Source: Burkholderia ubonensis subsp. mesacidophila (GTDB taxonomy: Bacteria > Pseudomonadota > Gammaproteobacteria > Burkholderiales > Burkholderiaceae). Taken from it: a DNA stretch of 64,000 bases. Each line of letters starts with the position of its first letter. The first letter of the stretch is position 1. Location: contig NZ_CP020738.1 in NCBI RefSeq assembly GCF_002097715.1, positions 3,038,001 through 3,102,000 on the forward strand, in the 5' to 3' direction. The notes below the pieces were generated by a model. It did no database searches and was not told the origin of the DNA. It saw nothing but the letters and a program-made list of their open reading frames with translations. Made by a program: the position numbers and the translations under genes. Below, one piece after another: positions 17,177-26,880 of this stretch.

Positions 17177-18076
17177 ATGGTGACGTTTAATTGCAACACC
17201 GCCGACGGCTGCGAACCGTCCGCGTACTTCGTCGCGCGGCCGTCGGCCGGCGCGCTGCCGATCGTCGTAGACTCCCCGCACAGCGGTTTCGCCTATCCGC
17301 CGGACTTCGCGCCCGTCGCGCCGCACGACGCGATCCGCACGTCGTGGGACGCGTACGTCGACGAGCTGTGGGCCGGCGCGTGCGCGCGCGGCGCCACGCT
17401 GATCGGCGCGACGTTCCCGCGCGCGTACATCGACCCGAACCGCGCGGAAACCGATATCGACGCCGAGCTGCTCGCCGAGCCGTGGCCCGCGCCGCTCGCG
17501 CCGCAGGCCTACACGCTGCGCGGCATGGGGCTGATCCGGCGCTTCGCGCTGCCGGGCGTGCCGCTCTACGACCGCAAGCTGCCGCTCGACGCGGTGCGCC
17601 GGCGCATCGACGCGTACTACCGGCCGTACCGCCGCGCGCTGGCCGACGTGGCCGAGCCGCTGTACGCCGCGCACGGCGCGCTGTGGCACGTCAATTGCCA
17701 TTCGATGAAATCGCGCGGCAACGCGATGAACGTCGATGCCGGCGCCGCGCGGCCGGACGTCGTCGTCAGCGACCGGCGTGGCACGAGCGCCGATCCCGCG
17801 TTCACCGCGTGGACCGCGCAGTGGTTCGCCGATGCCGGCTACCGCGTGCAGATCAACGAGCCGTACCAGGGCGGCGACCTGCTGACCGCGCTCGCCGATC
17901 CGGCGCGGCGGCGCCACAGCATTCAGATCGAATTCAACCGCGCGCGCTACATGGACGAAGCGACGTGCGAGAAGCACGCGGGCTTCGACGCGCTGAAGGG
18001 CGCGGTCGACGCGTACCTCGACGCGCTCGCGCACTACGTCCGCATGCGGCTCGCGCAACCCGGAGACACCCGATGA
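17177..18076 (+). CDS. N-formylglutamate amidohydrolase family protein
   Basis: A 299-residue zinc amidohydrolase of the N-formylglutamate deformylase family (HutG type), which releases formate from N-formyl-L-glutamate. Motifs include VVDSPHSGFAYP near the N terminus, YIDPNRAETDID and WHVNCHSMKSRG. No hut genes are nearby; the operon instead has an IclR regulator overlapping by ATGA and a YfcC-type carrier. This suggests use of an external N-acyl or N-formyl amino acid rather than classical histidine degradation. The substrate is inferred. Confidence 0.85.
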   Translation: MVTFNCNTADGCEPSAYFVARPSAGALPIVVDSPHSGFAYPPDFAPVAPHDAIRTSWDAYVDELWAGACARGATLIGATFPRAYIDPNRAETDIDAELLAEPWPAPLAPQAYTLRGMGLIRRFALPGVPLYDRKLPLDAVRRRIDAYYRPYRRALADVAEPLYAAHGALWHVNCHSMKSRGNAMNVDAGAARPDVVVSDRRGTSADPAFTAWTAQWFADAGYRVQINEPYQGGDLLTALADPARRRHSIQIEFNRARYMDEATCEKHAGFDALKGAVDAYLDALAHYVRMRLAQPGDTR

Positions 18077-18843
18077 CCTACATCGTCGACGCCGTTGACA
18101 GCGCGCTCAAGCTGCTGACCTACGTGGCCGAGCATCCGAACCTCGGCGTGACCGAGCTTGCATCGCAGCTCGGCATCAACAAGTCGCGCACCTACCGGAT
18201 GCTGTGCACGCTCGAGCTGCACCGCTTCGTCGTGCAGGACCCGCGCACGTCCACCTATGCGCTCGGGCCGCAGGCGTTCGTGATCGGCGTGGCCGCGTCG
18301 CAGCAGAACGCGATCGTGCGCGCCGCGCACCGGCACATGCTCGCGCTCAACCAGGCGATCAACGAAACGGTCGTGCTGCGCGTGCGCGAAGGGCTCGAAA
18401 CGGTGTGCGTCGCGCGCTGCGAGACGACGCACGCGATCCGCACGGTCGGCGCGGTAGGCAACCGCCGGCCGATCCACTTCGGCGCATCGGGCAAGGTGCT
18501 GCTCGCGTTCGCGCCCGACGCGGTGCGCGACGAGTTCTTCGCGCAGTTGCGCAAGCTCGGTCAGGCGGCCGATCCGCCGAAGCTCGCCGGCGAACTCGAC
18601 GCGGTCGCGCGCAAGGGCTACGCGGTCAGCAGCGGCGAAGTGACGCCCGGCGCGGTCGCGATCGCGGTGCCCGTGCGCGACCTGAGCGGCGCGACCGTCG
18701 CAACGGTCAGCGTGGCAGGTCCCGAGGTGCGCATCAGCCATGCCGACATCCCCGACTATCTCGAACGCCTGCAGGCCTGCAGCCAGGCGATTTCCGCCGA
18801 ACTCGGCTACGTCCCGGCGCGCGCCGCGCTGCAACCGGCCTGA
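18073..18843 (+). CDS. IclR-family transcriptional regulator
   Basis: A 256-residue IclR regulator. An N-terminal winged helix (LGVTELASQLGINKSRTYRM) precedes a GAF-like effector domain with RRPIHFGASGKVLLAFAPD. The ATG overlaps the amidohydrolase stop (ATGA), so translation is coupled. Three palindromes upstream of the operon (16882-17130) are its most likely operators. The effector may be the operon's substrate. Confidence 0.88.
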   Translation: MTYIVDAVDSALKLLTYVAEHPNLGVTELASQLGINKSRTYRMLCTLELHRFVVQDPRTSTYALGPQAFVIGVAASQQNAIVRAAHRHMLALNQAINETVVLRVREGLETVCVARCETTHAIRTVGAVGNRRPIHFGASGKVLLAFAPDAVRDEFFAQLRKLGQAADPPKLAGELDAVARKGYAVSSGEVTPGAVAIAVPVRDLSGATVATVSVAGPEVRISHADIPDYLERLQACSQAISAELGYVPARAALQPA

Positions 18844-18868
18844 CGGCCCCGTCACCCGCGAGGAACCG

Positions 18869-20380
18869 ATGCCCGCTTCCCTTCCGAATCCGTCCAGCGC
18901 GCGCGCTGCCCAATCCCCCGTCGACGGCCCGGCCGCGCCTGCGCCGGATGCCGACACGCGGTCCGCCGCCGAGCCTGCCGGCAGCGCGCCGCGTCCGCAC
19001 GGCAAGATGCTGCATCCGGTCGTGATGATGCTGTGGGTGCTCGCCGCCGCGATCGCGCTCACGTGGAGCGTCGACTCGGGCCGCTTCGAGCGCAACGGCC
19101 GGCTCGTCGTGCCGGGCACCTATCACGTCGTGCCGAAGACGACCGCGCTCGCGACGCTCGTCGCGCCCGCCGTCAGCAGGAGCACCCCCGACAAAGCGAC
19201 GCCCGCGAGCCTCGTGTCCGCCTTCGTCGCGGTGCCGCAGGGCCTCCTGAAGAACGCGCCGCTGATCGTGATGGTGATGTTCGTCGGCGGGATGTTCGGC
19301 GTGATGCGCCGGACGGGCGTCGTCGATGCGGGCATCGACCGGCTGCTGCAGCTCACCGGCAACAACGCGTACCTGCTGACGCCGCTGCTGATGATCCTGA
19401 TCGGGCTCGGCAGCACGCTGCTCGGCTTCATCTCCGAGTACCTGGTGATCATTCCGATGGTGATGGTGATCGCGCGCCGCCTCGGCCTGTCCGACCTGTT
19501 CGCGGTCGCGCTGGTCGCGCTCGCCGCGAAGATCGGCTACATCGCGTCGGTCACGAACCCGCTCGCGCTCGCGGTCGCGCAGCCGCTCGTCGGCGTGCCG
19601 CTGTTCAGCGGCGTCGCGCTGCGCGCAGCCGTGTTCGTCGTGTTCCTGACGATCGGCATCCTGTACCTGCTGCGCTATGTCCGGAACAGCGGTTATCGCG
19701 CCGGGCAGACCACGGCAGGCGCGCAGCCGCCCGCGAAACTGTCGCTGCGCCACAAGGCGACGCTCGCCGTGTTCGCCGCGGCCGTCGCGATGCTGATCGT
19801 CGGCACGCGCGAACTGAAGTGGGGCAACGTCGAGCTGGCCGCGTTCTACGCGTTCGTCAGCCTCGTCACCGCGGCGATCGGCGGGCTCGATTCGCGCAGC
19901 GCGTCCGATGCGTTCGTCGACGGGATGAAGAACATGATGCTCGCGTCGCTGCTGATGGGGCTCGCCGCGTCGGTCGAGCTGCTGCTGCAGAACAGCCTCG
20001 TGCTCGACACGCTGATCCACTTCTTCACGCGGCTCGCGGACGGCCAGTCGCCGGTGTGGGTCGCAAACGGGCTGATGGCCGTGCAGATGGTGCTCGACGT
20101 GTTCATTCCGTCGGTCTCCGGCAAGGCCGCGGTGAGCATGCCGATCATCGGGCCGATCGCGCAGCTTTCCGGCGTGAGCGGCCAGACGTCGGTGCTCGCG
20201 TTCGTGCTCGGCGGCGGCCTGACGAATCTCGTCACGCCGACCTCGGGGATGCTGCTCGCGTATCTCGCGACCGCGCGCGTCGATTTCGGCGCGTGGATCC
20301 GCTTCGTGCTGCCGCTGTTCGCGATCCTGCTCGCGCTGTCGTGCGTGGTGCTGACGCTGGCGGTGTGGAGCGGGTATTGA
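18869..20380 (+). CDS. YfcC/DcuC-superfamily membrane carrier
   Basis: A 503-residue integral membrane protein with about 12 hydrophobic segments, of the YfcC branch of the C4-dicarboxylate carrier superfamily. Features are GLGSTLLGFISEYLVIIPMV and GGGLTNLVTPTSGMLLAYLA, helix-breaking re-entrant motifs typical of the family. The first 45 residues are Ala/Pro rich and soluble. GAGGA precedes the ATG. It lies 25 bp after the IclR gene in the same operon, so it probably imports the amidohydrolase substrate or a related amino acid or peptide. Confidence 0.82.
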   Translation: MPASLPNPSSARAAQSPVDGPAAPAPDADTRSAAEPAGSAPRPHGKMLHPVVMMLWVLAAAIALTWSVDSGRFERNGRLVVPGTYHVVPKTTALATLVAPAVSRSTPDKATPASLVSAFVAVPQGLLKNAPLIVMVMFVGGMFGVMRRTGVVDAGIDRLLQLTGNNAYLLTPLLMILIGLGSTLLGFISEYLVIIPMVMVIARRLGLSDLFAVALVALAAKIGYIASVTNPLALAVAQPLVGVPLFSGVALRAAVFVVFLTIGILYLLRYVRNSGYRAGQTTAGAQPPAKLSLRHKATLAVFAAAVAMLIVGTRELKWGNVELAAFYAFVSLVTAAIGGLDSRSASDAFVDGMKNMMLASLLMGLAASVELLLQNSLVLDTLIHFFTRLADGQSPVWVANGLMAVQMVLDVFIPSVSGKAAVSMPIIGPIAQLSGVSGQTSVLAFVLGGGLTNLVTPTSGMLLAYLATARVDFGAWIRFVLPLFAILLALSCVVLTLAVWSGY

Positions 20381-20448
20381 CCCGGGCTGCGCCGCCCGCC
20401 GCCGTCGCGCGTGCGGCCACCTGACGGAACGAGCCGGTTACGCACGAG

Positions 20449-20475
20449 GAATCTCTCCGCGACGGGGAGAGATTC
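20449..20475. terminator. Hairpin between convergent genes
   Basis: A 10-bp perfect stem (20449-20458 with 20466-20475) with a 7-nt loop between the convergent carrier and MocR genes. It lacks a clear T run, so termination is only probable. Confidence 0.5.
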
Positions 20476-20493
20476 AATCGGGCAACACGACGA

Positions 20494-22017
20494 TCACGCG
20501 GCGACGACACCTGCCCGCCCGAATGCCCGCCCGAACGCCCGCTCGTCGATCGCCTCCGCCAGCGTCGCGAACGCCGGCTCGATCTCCTCCTCCGGCACGC
20601 ACGCGTAACCGAGCAGCAGCCCCGACGCCGCGCGCGCGCTGTCCGCGTAATACCCGGACAACGGCCGCACGACGATGTTGCGCGCGAGCGCGGCCTGCGC
20701 GACCGCGCGATCGTCGACGCCGTCCGGCAGCCGCATGACGAGGTGCAGCCCGGCATCGCTGCCGGCCGCCGGCAGCGCGTCGCCGTAGCGGCGGGCGACC
20801 GCGTCGAGCAGCATCTCGCGGCGCTGCCCGTACAGCGTGCGCATCTTGCGGATGTGCGACACGAAATGCCCTTCGGCGATGAATTCCGCGAGCACCGCCT
20901 GCTGCAGCAGCTGCCCTTCCCGGTACAGCTCCGCGCTCGCCGTCGCGAAGCTTTCCGCGAGCGGCTCCGGCGCGACGAGGTAGCCGACCCGCAGCCCCGG
21001 AAACAGCGTCTTGCCGAAACTGCCGACGTAGATCACCTGCCCCGCCGTGTCGAGCCCCTGCAGCGACGCGAGCGGCCGGCTGCCGTAGCGGAACTCGCTG
21101 TCGTAGTCGTCCTCGATGATCCAGCAGCGGTGCTGCCGCGCGTATTCGAGCAGCATCCGGCGCCGCGCGAGGCTCATCACCATCCCGAGCGGATACTGGT
21201 GCGACGGCGTGACGAGCATCAGCTTCGGCGGCTCGGCACGATCGGCGGGCGACGGCGCGATTCCCTCGTCGTCGACCGGGATCGGCCGCGTCGTCAGTCC
21301 CGACACGTTGAGCACGCTGCGCACGCCCCAGTAGCACGGGTCCTCGGTCCAGATCGCGTCGCCCGGGTCGGTCAAGAGCCGCACCGCGAGATCGATCGAC
21401 TGGTGGATGCCGGTCGTGATCACGATCTGCTCCGGCGCGCAGCGCACCGAGCGCGACGTGCGCAGGTAGTCGGCGAGCGCCTCGCGCAGGAGCGCGAGCC
21501 CGCCGCCCGGCGCGTAGGTCAGCAGGTCGGGGCGCAGGCGCCGCCAGTACTTGTTGTGCAGGCGCGTCCACACGCGCGCCGGAAATCGCGACACATCGGG
21601 CACGCCCGGCATGAACGCGCCGCCCTGCCGCTTCGACACGCCCGCGCCTTCGACGAGCCGCGCGCCGCGCGCGGACAGCGGCCGCGCGGCGGCCCGCGGG
21701 GCCGGGTTCGGGCCCGCGGCGTCCGCCGGCACGCCGACGAGCTCATCCGGCGCGCTGTCGGCGACGAACGTGCCGCGGCCGGTCGCCGAACTCACATAGC
21801 CTTCGAGCGCGAGCTGCTCGTACACCTGGGTCACCGTGTTGCGCGCGATCCCGAGCTCGGCCGCGAGCAGCCGCGACGACGGCACGCGCGTGCCGGCCGG
21901 CAGCTCCCGCGACAGGATCGCCTGCTGCAGCAGCCGGTGCAGCTGCCGGTAGATCGGCTGCGCGCCGCCGCGCACGAGACGCTGCGCCAGCCAGTCCGAC
22001 AACACGCTTGCCCGCAT
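20494..22017 (-). CDS. MocR/GabR-type regulator (GntR domain fused to an aminotransferase fold)
   Basis: A 507-residue MocR protein. Residues 1-85 form a GntR winged helix (GTRVPSSRLLAAELGIARNT), and an alanine-rich linker leads to a fold-type I aminotransferase domain with the PLP Lys in VGSFGKTLFPGLRVGYL. MocR proteins bind PLP and sense amines or amino acids; GabR of Bacillus activates gabTD with GABA. Here it is divergent from gabT-gabD, which points to the same role. A 9-bp inverted repeat lies between the two start codons. Confidence 0.9.
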   Translation of the reverse strand: MRASVLSDWLAQRLVRGGAQPIYRQLHRLLQQAILSRELPAGTRVPSSRLLAAELGIARNTVTQVYEQLALEGYVSSATGRGTFVADSAPDELVGVPADAAGPNPAPRAAARPLSARGARLVEGAGVSKRQGGAFMPGVPDVSRFPARVWTRLHNKYWRRLRPDLLTYAPGGGLALLREALADYLRTSRSVRCAPEQIVITTGIHQSIDLAVRLLTDPGDAIWTEDPCYWGVRSVLNVSGLTTRPIPVDDEGIAPSPADRAEPPKLMLVTPSHQYPLGMVMSLARRRMLLEYARQHRCWIIEDDYDSEFRYGSRPLASLQGLDTAGQVIYVGSFGKTLFPGLRVGYLVAPEPLAESFATASAELYREGQLLQQAVLAEFIAEGHFVSHIRKMRTLYGQRREMLLDAVARRYGDALPAAGSDAGLHLVMRLPDGVDDRAVAQAALARNIVVRPLSGYYADSARAASGLLLGYACVPEEEIEPAFATLAEAIDERAFGRAFGRAGVVAA

Positions 22018-22043
22018 GATTGGCTCCTAACTATTTATTGAAA

Positions 22044-22064
22044 TGGCTCTGATTGTCAGAGCCA
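22044..22064. promoter_or_regulatory. Inverted repeat in the MocR/gabT divergent promoter
   Basis: TGGCTCTGA and TCAGAGCCA face each other across TTG. TCTGATT, contained in the first arm and spacer, recurs just downstream, giving a direct repeat as well, the form used by many MocR regulators. It sits about 84 bp before the gabT start. Confidence 0.6.
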
Positions 22065-22147
22065 AATCTGATTATAGTCGCCGTCATGGGCTGCCGAAGC
22101 GCGCCCGACTTCCTTCCCACCGGATACGAAACATCAAGGAGATGACC

Positions 22148-23431
22148 GTGAAGAATGCCGACCTGCAGGCCCGCAAGAACGCCGCCACCCCGCGCGGCGT
22201 CGGCGTGATGTGCGACTTCTACGCGGCCCGCGCCGAGAACGCGGAGCTGTGGGACGTCGAAGGCCGCCGTTTCATCGATTTCGCCGCCGGCATCGCGGTG
22301 CTGAACACGGGCCACCGCCATCCGAAGATCGTCAAGGCGATCGCCGACCAGCTGAACAGCTTCACGCACACCGCGTACCAGATCGTCCCGTATGCGTCGT
22401 ACGTCGAGCTGGCCGAGAAGATCAACGCGCGCGCGCCGGGCGATTTCACGAAGAAGACCGCGTTCTTCACGACCGGCGCCGAAGCCGTCGAGAACGCGAT
22501 CAAGATCGCGCGCGCGGCGACCGGCCGTCCGGGCGTCATCGCGTTCTCGGGCGGCTTCCACGGCCGCACGATGATGGGCATGGCGCTGACCGGCAAGGTC
22601 GCGCCGTACAAGCTGAACTTCGGCCCGTTCCCGGGCGACGTGTTCCACGCGCCGTACCCGAACGCGCTGCACGGCGTGACGACCGCCGACTCGATCAAGG
22701 CGATCGAGATGCTGTTCAAGGCCGACATCGACCCGAAGCGCGTCGCCGCGATCATCTTCGAGCCGGTCCAGGGCGAAGGCGGCTTCAACCCGGCGCCGGC
22801 CGAGTTCGTGCGCGCGCTGCGCAAGATCTGCAACGAGCACGGCATCCTGCTGATCGCCGATGAAGTGCAAACGGGCTTCGCGCGCACCGGCAAGCTGTTC
22901 GCGATGCAGCACTACGACGTGCTGGCCGACCTGATCACGATGGCGAAGAGCCTCGCGGGCGGCATGCCGCTGTCGGGCGTCGTCGGCCGCGCGGACGTGA
23001 TGGACGCGGCCGCCCCCGGCGGCCTCGGCGGCACCTACGCGGGCAACCCGCTGGCGGTCGCGTCGGCGCACGCGGTGCTCGAGATCATCGACGAAGAGAA
23101 GCTGTGCGAGCGCGCGACGCAGCTCGGCGACGTGCTGAAGGCGAAGCTGAACGCGCTGCAGGCCGACGTGCCGCAGATCGCCGACGTGCGCGGCCCGGGC
23201 GCGATGATCGCGGTCGAGTTCATGAAGCCGGGCACGGGCGAGCCGGACGCCGAATTCACGAAGCGCGTGCAGGCGCGCGCGCTCGAGCGCGGCCTGCTGC
23301 TGCTCGTCTGCGGCGTGTACTCGAACGTCGTGCGCTTCCTGTTCCCGCTGACGATCACCCAGGCCGTGTTCGACGAAGCGCTCGTGATCCTCGAGGAAGT
23401 GCTGAAGGAAACGGTCGGCGTGCCGGCCTGA
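22148..23431 (+). CDS. gabT: 4-aminobutyrate aminotransferase GabT
   Basis: A 427-residue class III aminotransferase that moves the amino group of GABA to 2-oxoglutarate, giving succinic semialdehyde. Motifs are FTTGAEAVENAIKIAR, FSGGFHGRT, EPVQGEGGF, ADEVQTGFARTG and the PLP Lys in TMAKSLAGGMPLSG. GTG at 22148 is taken as start because AGGAG lies six bases upstream, whereas the in-frame ATG at 22142 touches that site directly; the length then matches E. coli GabT (426). It is followed by gabD after about 80 bp. Confidence 0.94.
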   Translation: MKNADLQARKNAATPRGVGVMCDFYAARAENAELWDVEGRRFIDFAAGIAVLNTGHRHPKIVKAIADQLNSFTHTAYQIVPYASYVELAEKINARAPGDFTKKTAFFTTGAEAVENAIKIARAATGRPGVIAFSGGFHGRTMMGMALTGKVAPYKLNFGPFPGDVFHAPYPNALHGVTTADSIKAIEMLFKADIDPKRVAAIIFEPVQGEGGFNPAPAEFVRALRKICNEHGILLIADEVQTGFARTGKLFAMQHYDVLADLITMAKSLAGGMPLSGVVGRADVMDAAAPGGLGGTYAGNPLAVASAHAVLEIIDEEKLCERATQLGDVLKAKLNALQADVPQIADVRGPGAMIAVEFMKPGTGEPDAEFTKRVQARALERGLLLLVCGVYSNVVRFLFPLTITQAVFDEALVILEEVLKETVGVPA

Positions 23432-23512
23432 GGTCCAGTCCAGTCAACCGATCGCGCCGCCGCCGTCGTCAGGACGGCGGCGGCCGTTTCATCTTCAAAG
23501 CAGACTATTCAT

Positions 23513-24982
23513 ATGAGCACTGTCCAGGAATCCCTGTCCCTGAAGGACCCGTCGCTGTTCCGCCAGCAGGCTTACGTCAACGGCGCATGGCAAGGCGCGG
23601 CGAACGGCGAGACGTTCGAGGTCCGCAACCCGGCGACGGGCGGCCTCGTCGGCGTCGTGCCGGTGCTGGGCGCGGCCGAGACGCGCCAGGCGATCGACGC
23701 CGCCAACGCCGCGTGGCCCGCGTGGCGCAAGAAGACCGCGAAGGAACGCGCGGCGATCCTGCGCAAGTGGCATGACCTGATGATGGAAAACGCCGACGAC
23801 CTGGCGCTGATCCTGACCACCGAGCAAGGCAAGTCGCTGGCCGAGGCGAAGGGCGAGATCGGCTATGCCGCGTCGTTCCTCGAATGGTTCGCGGAAGAAG
23901 GCAAGCGCGTGTACGGCGACACGATCCCGACGCCGGCGAGCGACAAGCGCATCGTCGTGACGAAGGAACCGGTCGGCGTGTGCGCGGCGATCACGCCGTG
24001 GAACTTCCCGGCGGCGATGATCACCCGCAAGGTCGGCCCGGCGCTCGCAGCAGGCTGCCCGATCGTCGTGAAGCCGGCCGAGGCGACGCCGTTCTCCGCG
24101 CTCGCGATGGCCGTGCTGGCCGAGCGCGCGGGCGTGCCGGCCGGCGTGTTCAGCGTCGTAACGGGCGACCCGAAGGCGATCGGCGGCGAGCTGACGTCGA
24201 ACCCGGTCGTGCGCAAGCTGTCGTTCACCGGCTCGACGCCGGTCGGCCGCCTGCTGATGGCGCAGTGCGCGCCGACGGTCAAGAAGGTGTCGCTGGAGCT
24301 CGGCGGCAACGCGCCGTTCATCGTGTTCGACGACGCGGACCTCGACGCCGCGGTGCAGGGCGCGATCGCGTCGAAGTACCGCAACAGCGGCCAGACCTGC
24401 GTGTGCACGAACCGCTTCTACGTGCATGAAGCCGTGTACGACCAGTTCGCGCAGAAGCTCGCGGCGGCGGTCGGCCAGCTGAAGGTCGGGCGCGGCACCG
24501 AGCCGGGCGTCACGCAGGGCCCGCTGATCAACGAAGCGGCCGTGCTGAAGGTCGAGGCGCACATCGAGGACGCGCTCGCGAAGGGCGCGACCGTCGTCAC
24601 GGGCGGCAAGCGCCACGCGCTCGGCCACGGCTTCTTCGAGCCGACCGTGCTGACGGGCGTCACGCCGGCGATGAAGGTCGCGAAGGAAGAGACGTTCGGG
24701 CCGCTCGCGCCGCTGTTCAAGTTCGGCAGCGACGACGAGGTGATCCGCCTCGCGAACGACACCGAGTTCGGCCTCGCCGCGTACTTCTACAGCCGCGACA
24801 TCGGCCGCGTGTGGAAGGTCGCCGAGGCGCTCGAGTACGGGATGGTCGGCGTCAACACCGGCCTGATCTCGAACGAGGTCGCGCCGTTCGGCGGCGTGAA
24901 GCAGTCCGGCCTCGGCCGCGAAGGCTCGCACTACGGCATCGACGACTACGTCGTGATCAAGTATCTCTGCCTGGCTGTCTGA
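23513..24982 (+). CDS. gabD: Succinate-semialdehyde dehydrogenase (NADP+) GabD
   Basis: A 489-residue aldehyde dehydrogenase that oxidises succinic semialdehyde to succinate, finishing the GABA shunt. ALDH motifs are ITPWNFPAAMITRK, FTGSTPVGR, the catalytic Glu in LELGGNAP, the catalytic Cys in NSGQTCVCTNR and EETFGPLAP. It forms an operon with gabT. Just four bases after the stop begins a 291-bp structured repeat element that could act as its terminator. Confidence 0.95.
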   Translation: MSTVQESLSLKDPSLFRQQAYVNGAWQGAANGETFEVRNPATGGLVGVVPVLGAAETRQAIDAANAAWPAWRKKTAKERAAILRKWHDLMMENADDLALILTTEQGKSLAEAKGEIGYAASFLEWFAEEGKRVYGDTIPTPASDKRIVVTKEPVGVCAAITPWNFPAAMITRKVGPALAAGCPIVVKPAEATPFSALAMAVLAERAGVPAGVFSVVTGDPKAIGGELTSNPVVRKLSFTGSTPVGRLLMAQCAPTVKKVSLELGGNAPFIVFDDADLDAAVQGAIASKYRNSGQTCVCTNRFYVHEAVYDQFAQKLAAAVGQLKVGRGTEPGVTQGPLINEAAVLKVEAHIEDALAKGATVVTGGKRHALGHGFFEPTVLTGVTPAMKVAKEETFGPLAPLFKFGSDDEVIRLANDTEFGLAAYFYSRDIGRVWKVAEALEYGMVGVNTGLISNEVAPFGGVKQSGLGREGSHYGIDDYVVIKYLCLAV

Positions 24983-24985
24983 CGG

Positions 24986-25276
24986 TTAGGGCCTGTTCCC
25001 GCTAATAACGGGCTTGCGCTGGCCGCCAGAAGGGCCGAGCGCAAGGAATGCGACGAAGCGAATACTCAACGTATTCGCAAGGAACATGACGCCGCGATCG
25101 GCCCTTCTGGCGGCCAGCCCCACGAAGGTTTTTTCAATCAGGGGAACGTGCCGTTCCGCCCGCATTGCGGCGTCGTTCGTCGTTGCAATAGCTACGGCTA
25201 TTGCGCCTCCTCTTTCCTTGCACTGCGGGCGGAACGGCACGTTCGCAAGCCCGTTATTAGCGGGAACAGGCCCTAA
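24986..25276. repeat. Nested inverted-repeat element (33-bp perfect outer repeats enclosing two long hairpin arms)
   Basis: The outer repeats at 24986-25018 and 25244-25276 are perfect 33-bp inverted copies. Inside are two arms: arm 1 pairs 25019-25038 with 25098-25117 (20 bp, perfect), and arm 2 pairs 25144-25164 with 25224-25244 (21 bp, perfect). Each arm is capped by an 8-bp hairpin (25058-25065/25071-25078 and 25185-25192/25197-25204). The arms differ in their stems, but read in opposite orientation their inner parts look homologous (GCAAGGAA..., ...GACGCCGC). The whole would fold as a Y-shaped, three-stem structure in RNA or as a cruciform. It has no open frame and lies between convergent gabD and an Aer-like gene. 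A MITE-like mobile element, a terminator or a structured RNA are all possible. Confidence 0.9.
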
Positions 25277-25335
25277 GCCGCCCGGCCGGAACCGGGCGGC
25301 CCGACGCGGGCCGGCACCTTGGCGCCGCGCCCGCG

Positions 25336-26880
25336 TCACCTGAACGCGTTCACCGCGTCGACGAGCCGCGTCGCCTGCTGCTTCAGGCTCTCCGACGCCG
25401 CCGTGCTCTGCTCGACGAGCGCCGCGTTCTGCTGCGTGATGCTGTCGAGATGCACGACCGCCTGATCGACCTGCGTGACACCCGAGCTCTGCTCGGCGGT
25501 CGACGCGCTGATCTCCGCGATCAGGTCCGACACCCGCTTCACCTGCGCGACGATGTCTTCCATGGTCCGCCCCGCGCCGTCGACCAGCTGCGCGCCCGAT
25601 GAAATGCGCCCCACGCTGTTCTCGATCAGCGTCTTGATCTCCTTCGCCGCATTCGCGCTGCGCTGCGCGAGCGCCCGCACCTCGCCCGCGACCACCGCGA
25701 AACCGCGCCCCTGATCGCCCGCGCGCGCCGCCTCGACCGCCGCGTTCAGCGCGAGGATGTTGGTCTGGAACGCGATCCCGTCGATCACGCCGATGATGTC
25801 CGAGATCCGGCGCGAGCTGTCCGTGATGTCGTTCATCGTATCGACGATCTCCGACATCGCATGCCCGCCGCGTTCCGCCGCCTCGCTGGCCGAGACGGAC
25901 AACTGGTTCGCCTGCAGCGCGGTCTGCGCGTTGCTGTCGACGGTCGCCGTCATCTCCGCCATCGACGCCGCCGTCTCCTGCACGCTCGACGCGGCCTGCT
26001 CGGTGCGCGCGCTCAGGTCGTTGTTGCCCTGCGCGATCTCGTTGCTCGCGCGCTGCACGTTGAGCACCTGCTCGCTGACGTCGTCGACCAGCCAGCGGAA
26101 CATCAGCCCGAGCTGGTTGATCGTGCGCAGCGTCATGCCGATCTCGTCGACGCGATCCATGCCGGCGCCGCCGCGGCGATCGCCGGACGCGACGTTCAGC
26201 GCCTGTTCGCGCAACTGCTTCAGCGGGCGCGCGATCTGCGCATCGAGCCACAGGCCGGCCGCCACGGCGGCGCCGGCCGTTACCGCGGCGAACGCCGCGA
26301 GCGGGCCGCCGTCGAGACCGCACGCCCAGCCCGCCCCGACGACCACCGGCGCAAACGCGAGCAGCACCGAATGGAGACGCCAGCGCACCGACATCGTCCG
26401 GAACAGCGACGTGAAGCCGAACAGGCCGGTGCGTACGACCAGCCCCTTGTGGAAACGCCGCTTGCCGGCGCGGCCTTCGCGAAACGCGCGGTACAGCGCC
26501 TCGGCGCCCGCGATCTGGTCGCGCGGCGCCTTCGTGCGCACCGACAGGTAGCCTTCCGTGCGGCCGTTGCGCTTCACCGGCACCGCGTTCGCGCGCACCC
26601 AGTAATGGTCGCCGTTCTTGCGGCGGTTCTTCACGAGCGCGGTCCACGGCTCGCCGCCCTTGAGCGTCGCCCACATGTCGGCGAACGCTTCCTTGGGCAT
26701 GTCCGGGTGGCGGACGAGGTTGTGCGGCTGGCCTTCTATCTCCTCGCGTGAATAGCCGCTGATGTGGACGAATGTCGCATTCGCATAGGTGATGATGCTG
26801 TCGGCGTCAGTGGTCGACATCAGCGTCGCATCGTCGGGGAATTCGAATTCTTGTTGGGTAACGGGCTGGTTGTTGCGCAT
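25336..26880 (-). CDS. Aer-like PAS-domain methyl-accepting chemotaxis protein
   Basis: A 514-residue chemoreceptor. An N-terminal PAS domain ([40 protein letters not shown]) resembles the FAD-binding PAS of the redox sensor Aer. Two hydrophobic segments near residues 170-210 anchor it, followed by HAMP and the cytoplasmic signalling domain with the hairpin tip [20 protein letters not shown]. It has no periplasmic ligand domain, as in Aer. ATG 26880 is chosen because GGAG lies nine bases upstream; a TTG codon precedes it. Confidence 0.9.
   Translation of the reverse strand: MRNNQPVTQQEFEFPDDATLMSTTDADSIITYANATFVHISGYSREEIEGQPHNLVRHPDMPKEAFADMWATLKGGEPWTALVKNRRKNGDHYWVRANAVPVKRNGRTEGYLSVRTKAPRDQIAGAEALYRAFREGRAGKRRFHKGLVVRTGLFGFTSLFRTMSVRWRLHSVLLAFAPVVVGAGWACGLDGGPLAAFAAVTAGAAVAAGLWLDAQIARPLKQLREQALNVASGDRRGGAGMDRVDEIGMTLRTINQLGLMFRWLVDDVSEQVLNVQRASNEIAQGNNDLSARTEQAASSVQETAASMAEMTATVDSNAQTALQANQLSVSASEAAERGGHAMSEIVDTMNDITDSSRRISDIIGVIDGIAFQTNILALNAAVEAARAGDQGRGFAVVAGEVRALAQRSANAAKEIKTLIENSVGRISSGAQLVDGAGRTMEDIVAQVKRVSDLIAEISASTAEQSSGVTQVDQAVVHLDSITQQNAALVEQSTAASESLKQQATRLVDAVNAFR

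Noticed and set aside
24986..25276. Reading the nested repeats as a CRISPR array or an IS with a transposase
   Set aside because: There are no evenly spaced direct repeats and no open frame inside; the repeats are inverted and nested.
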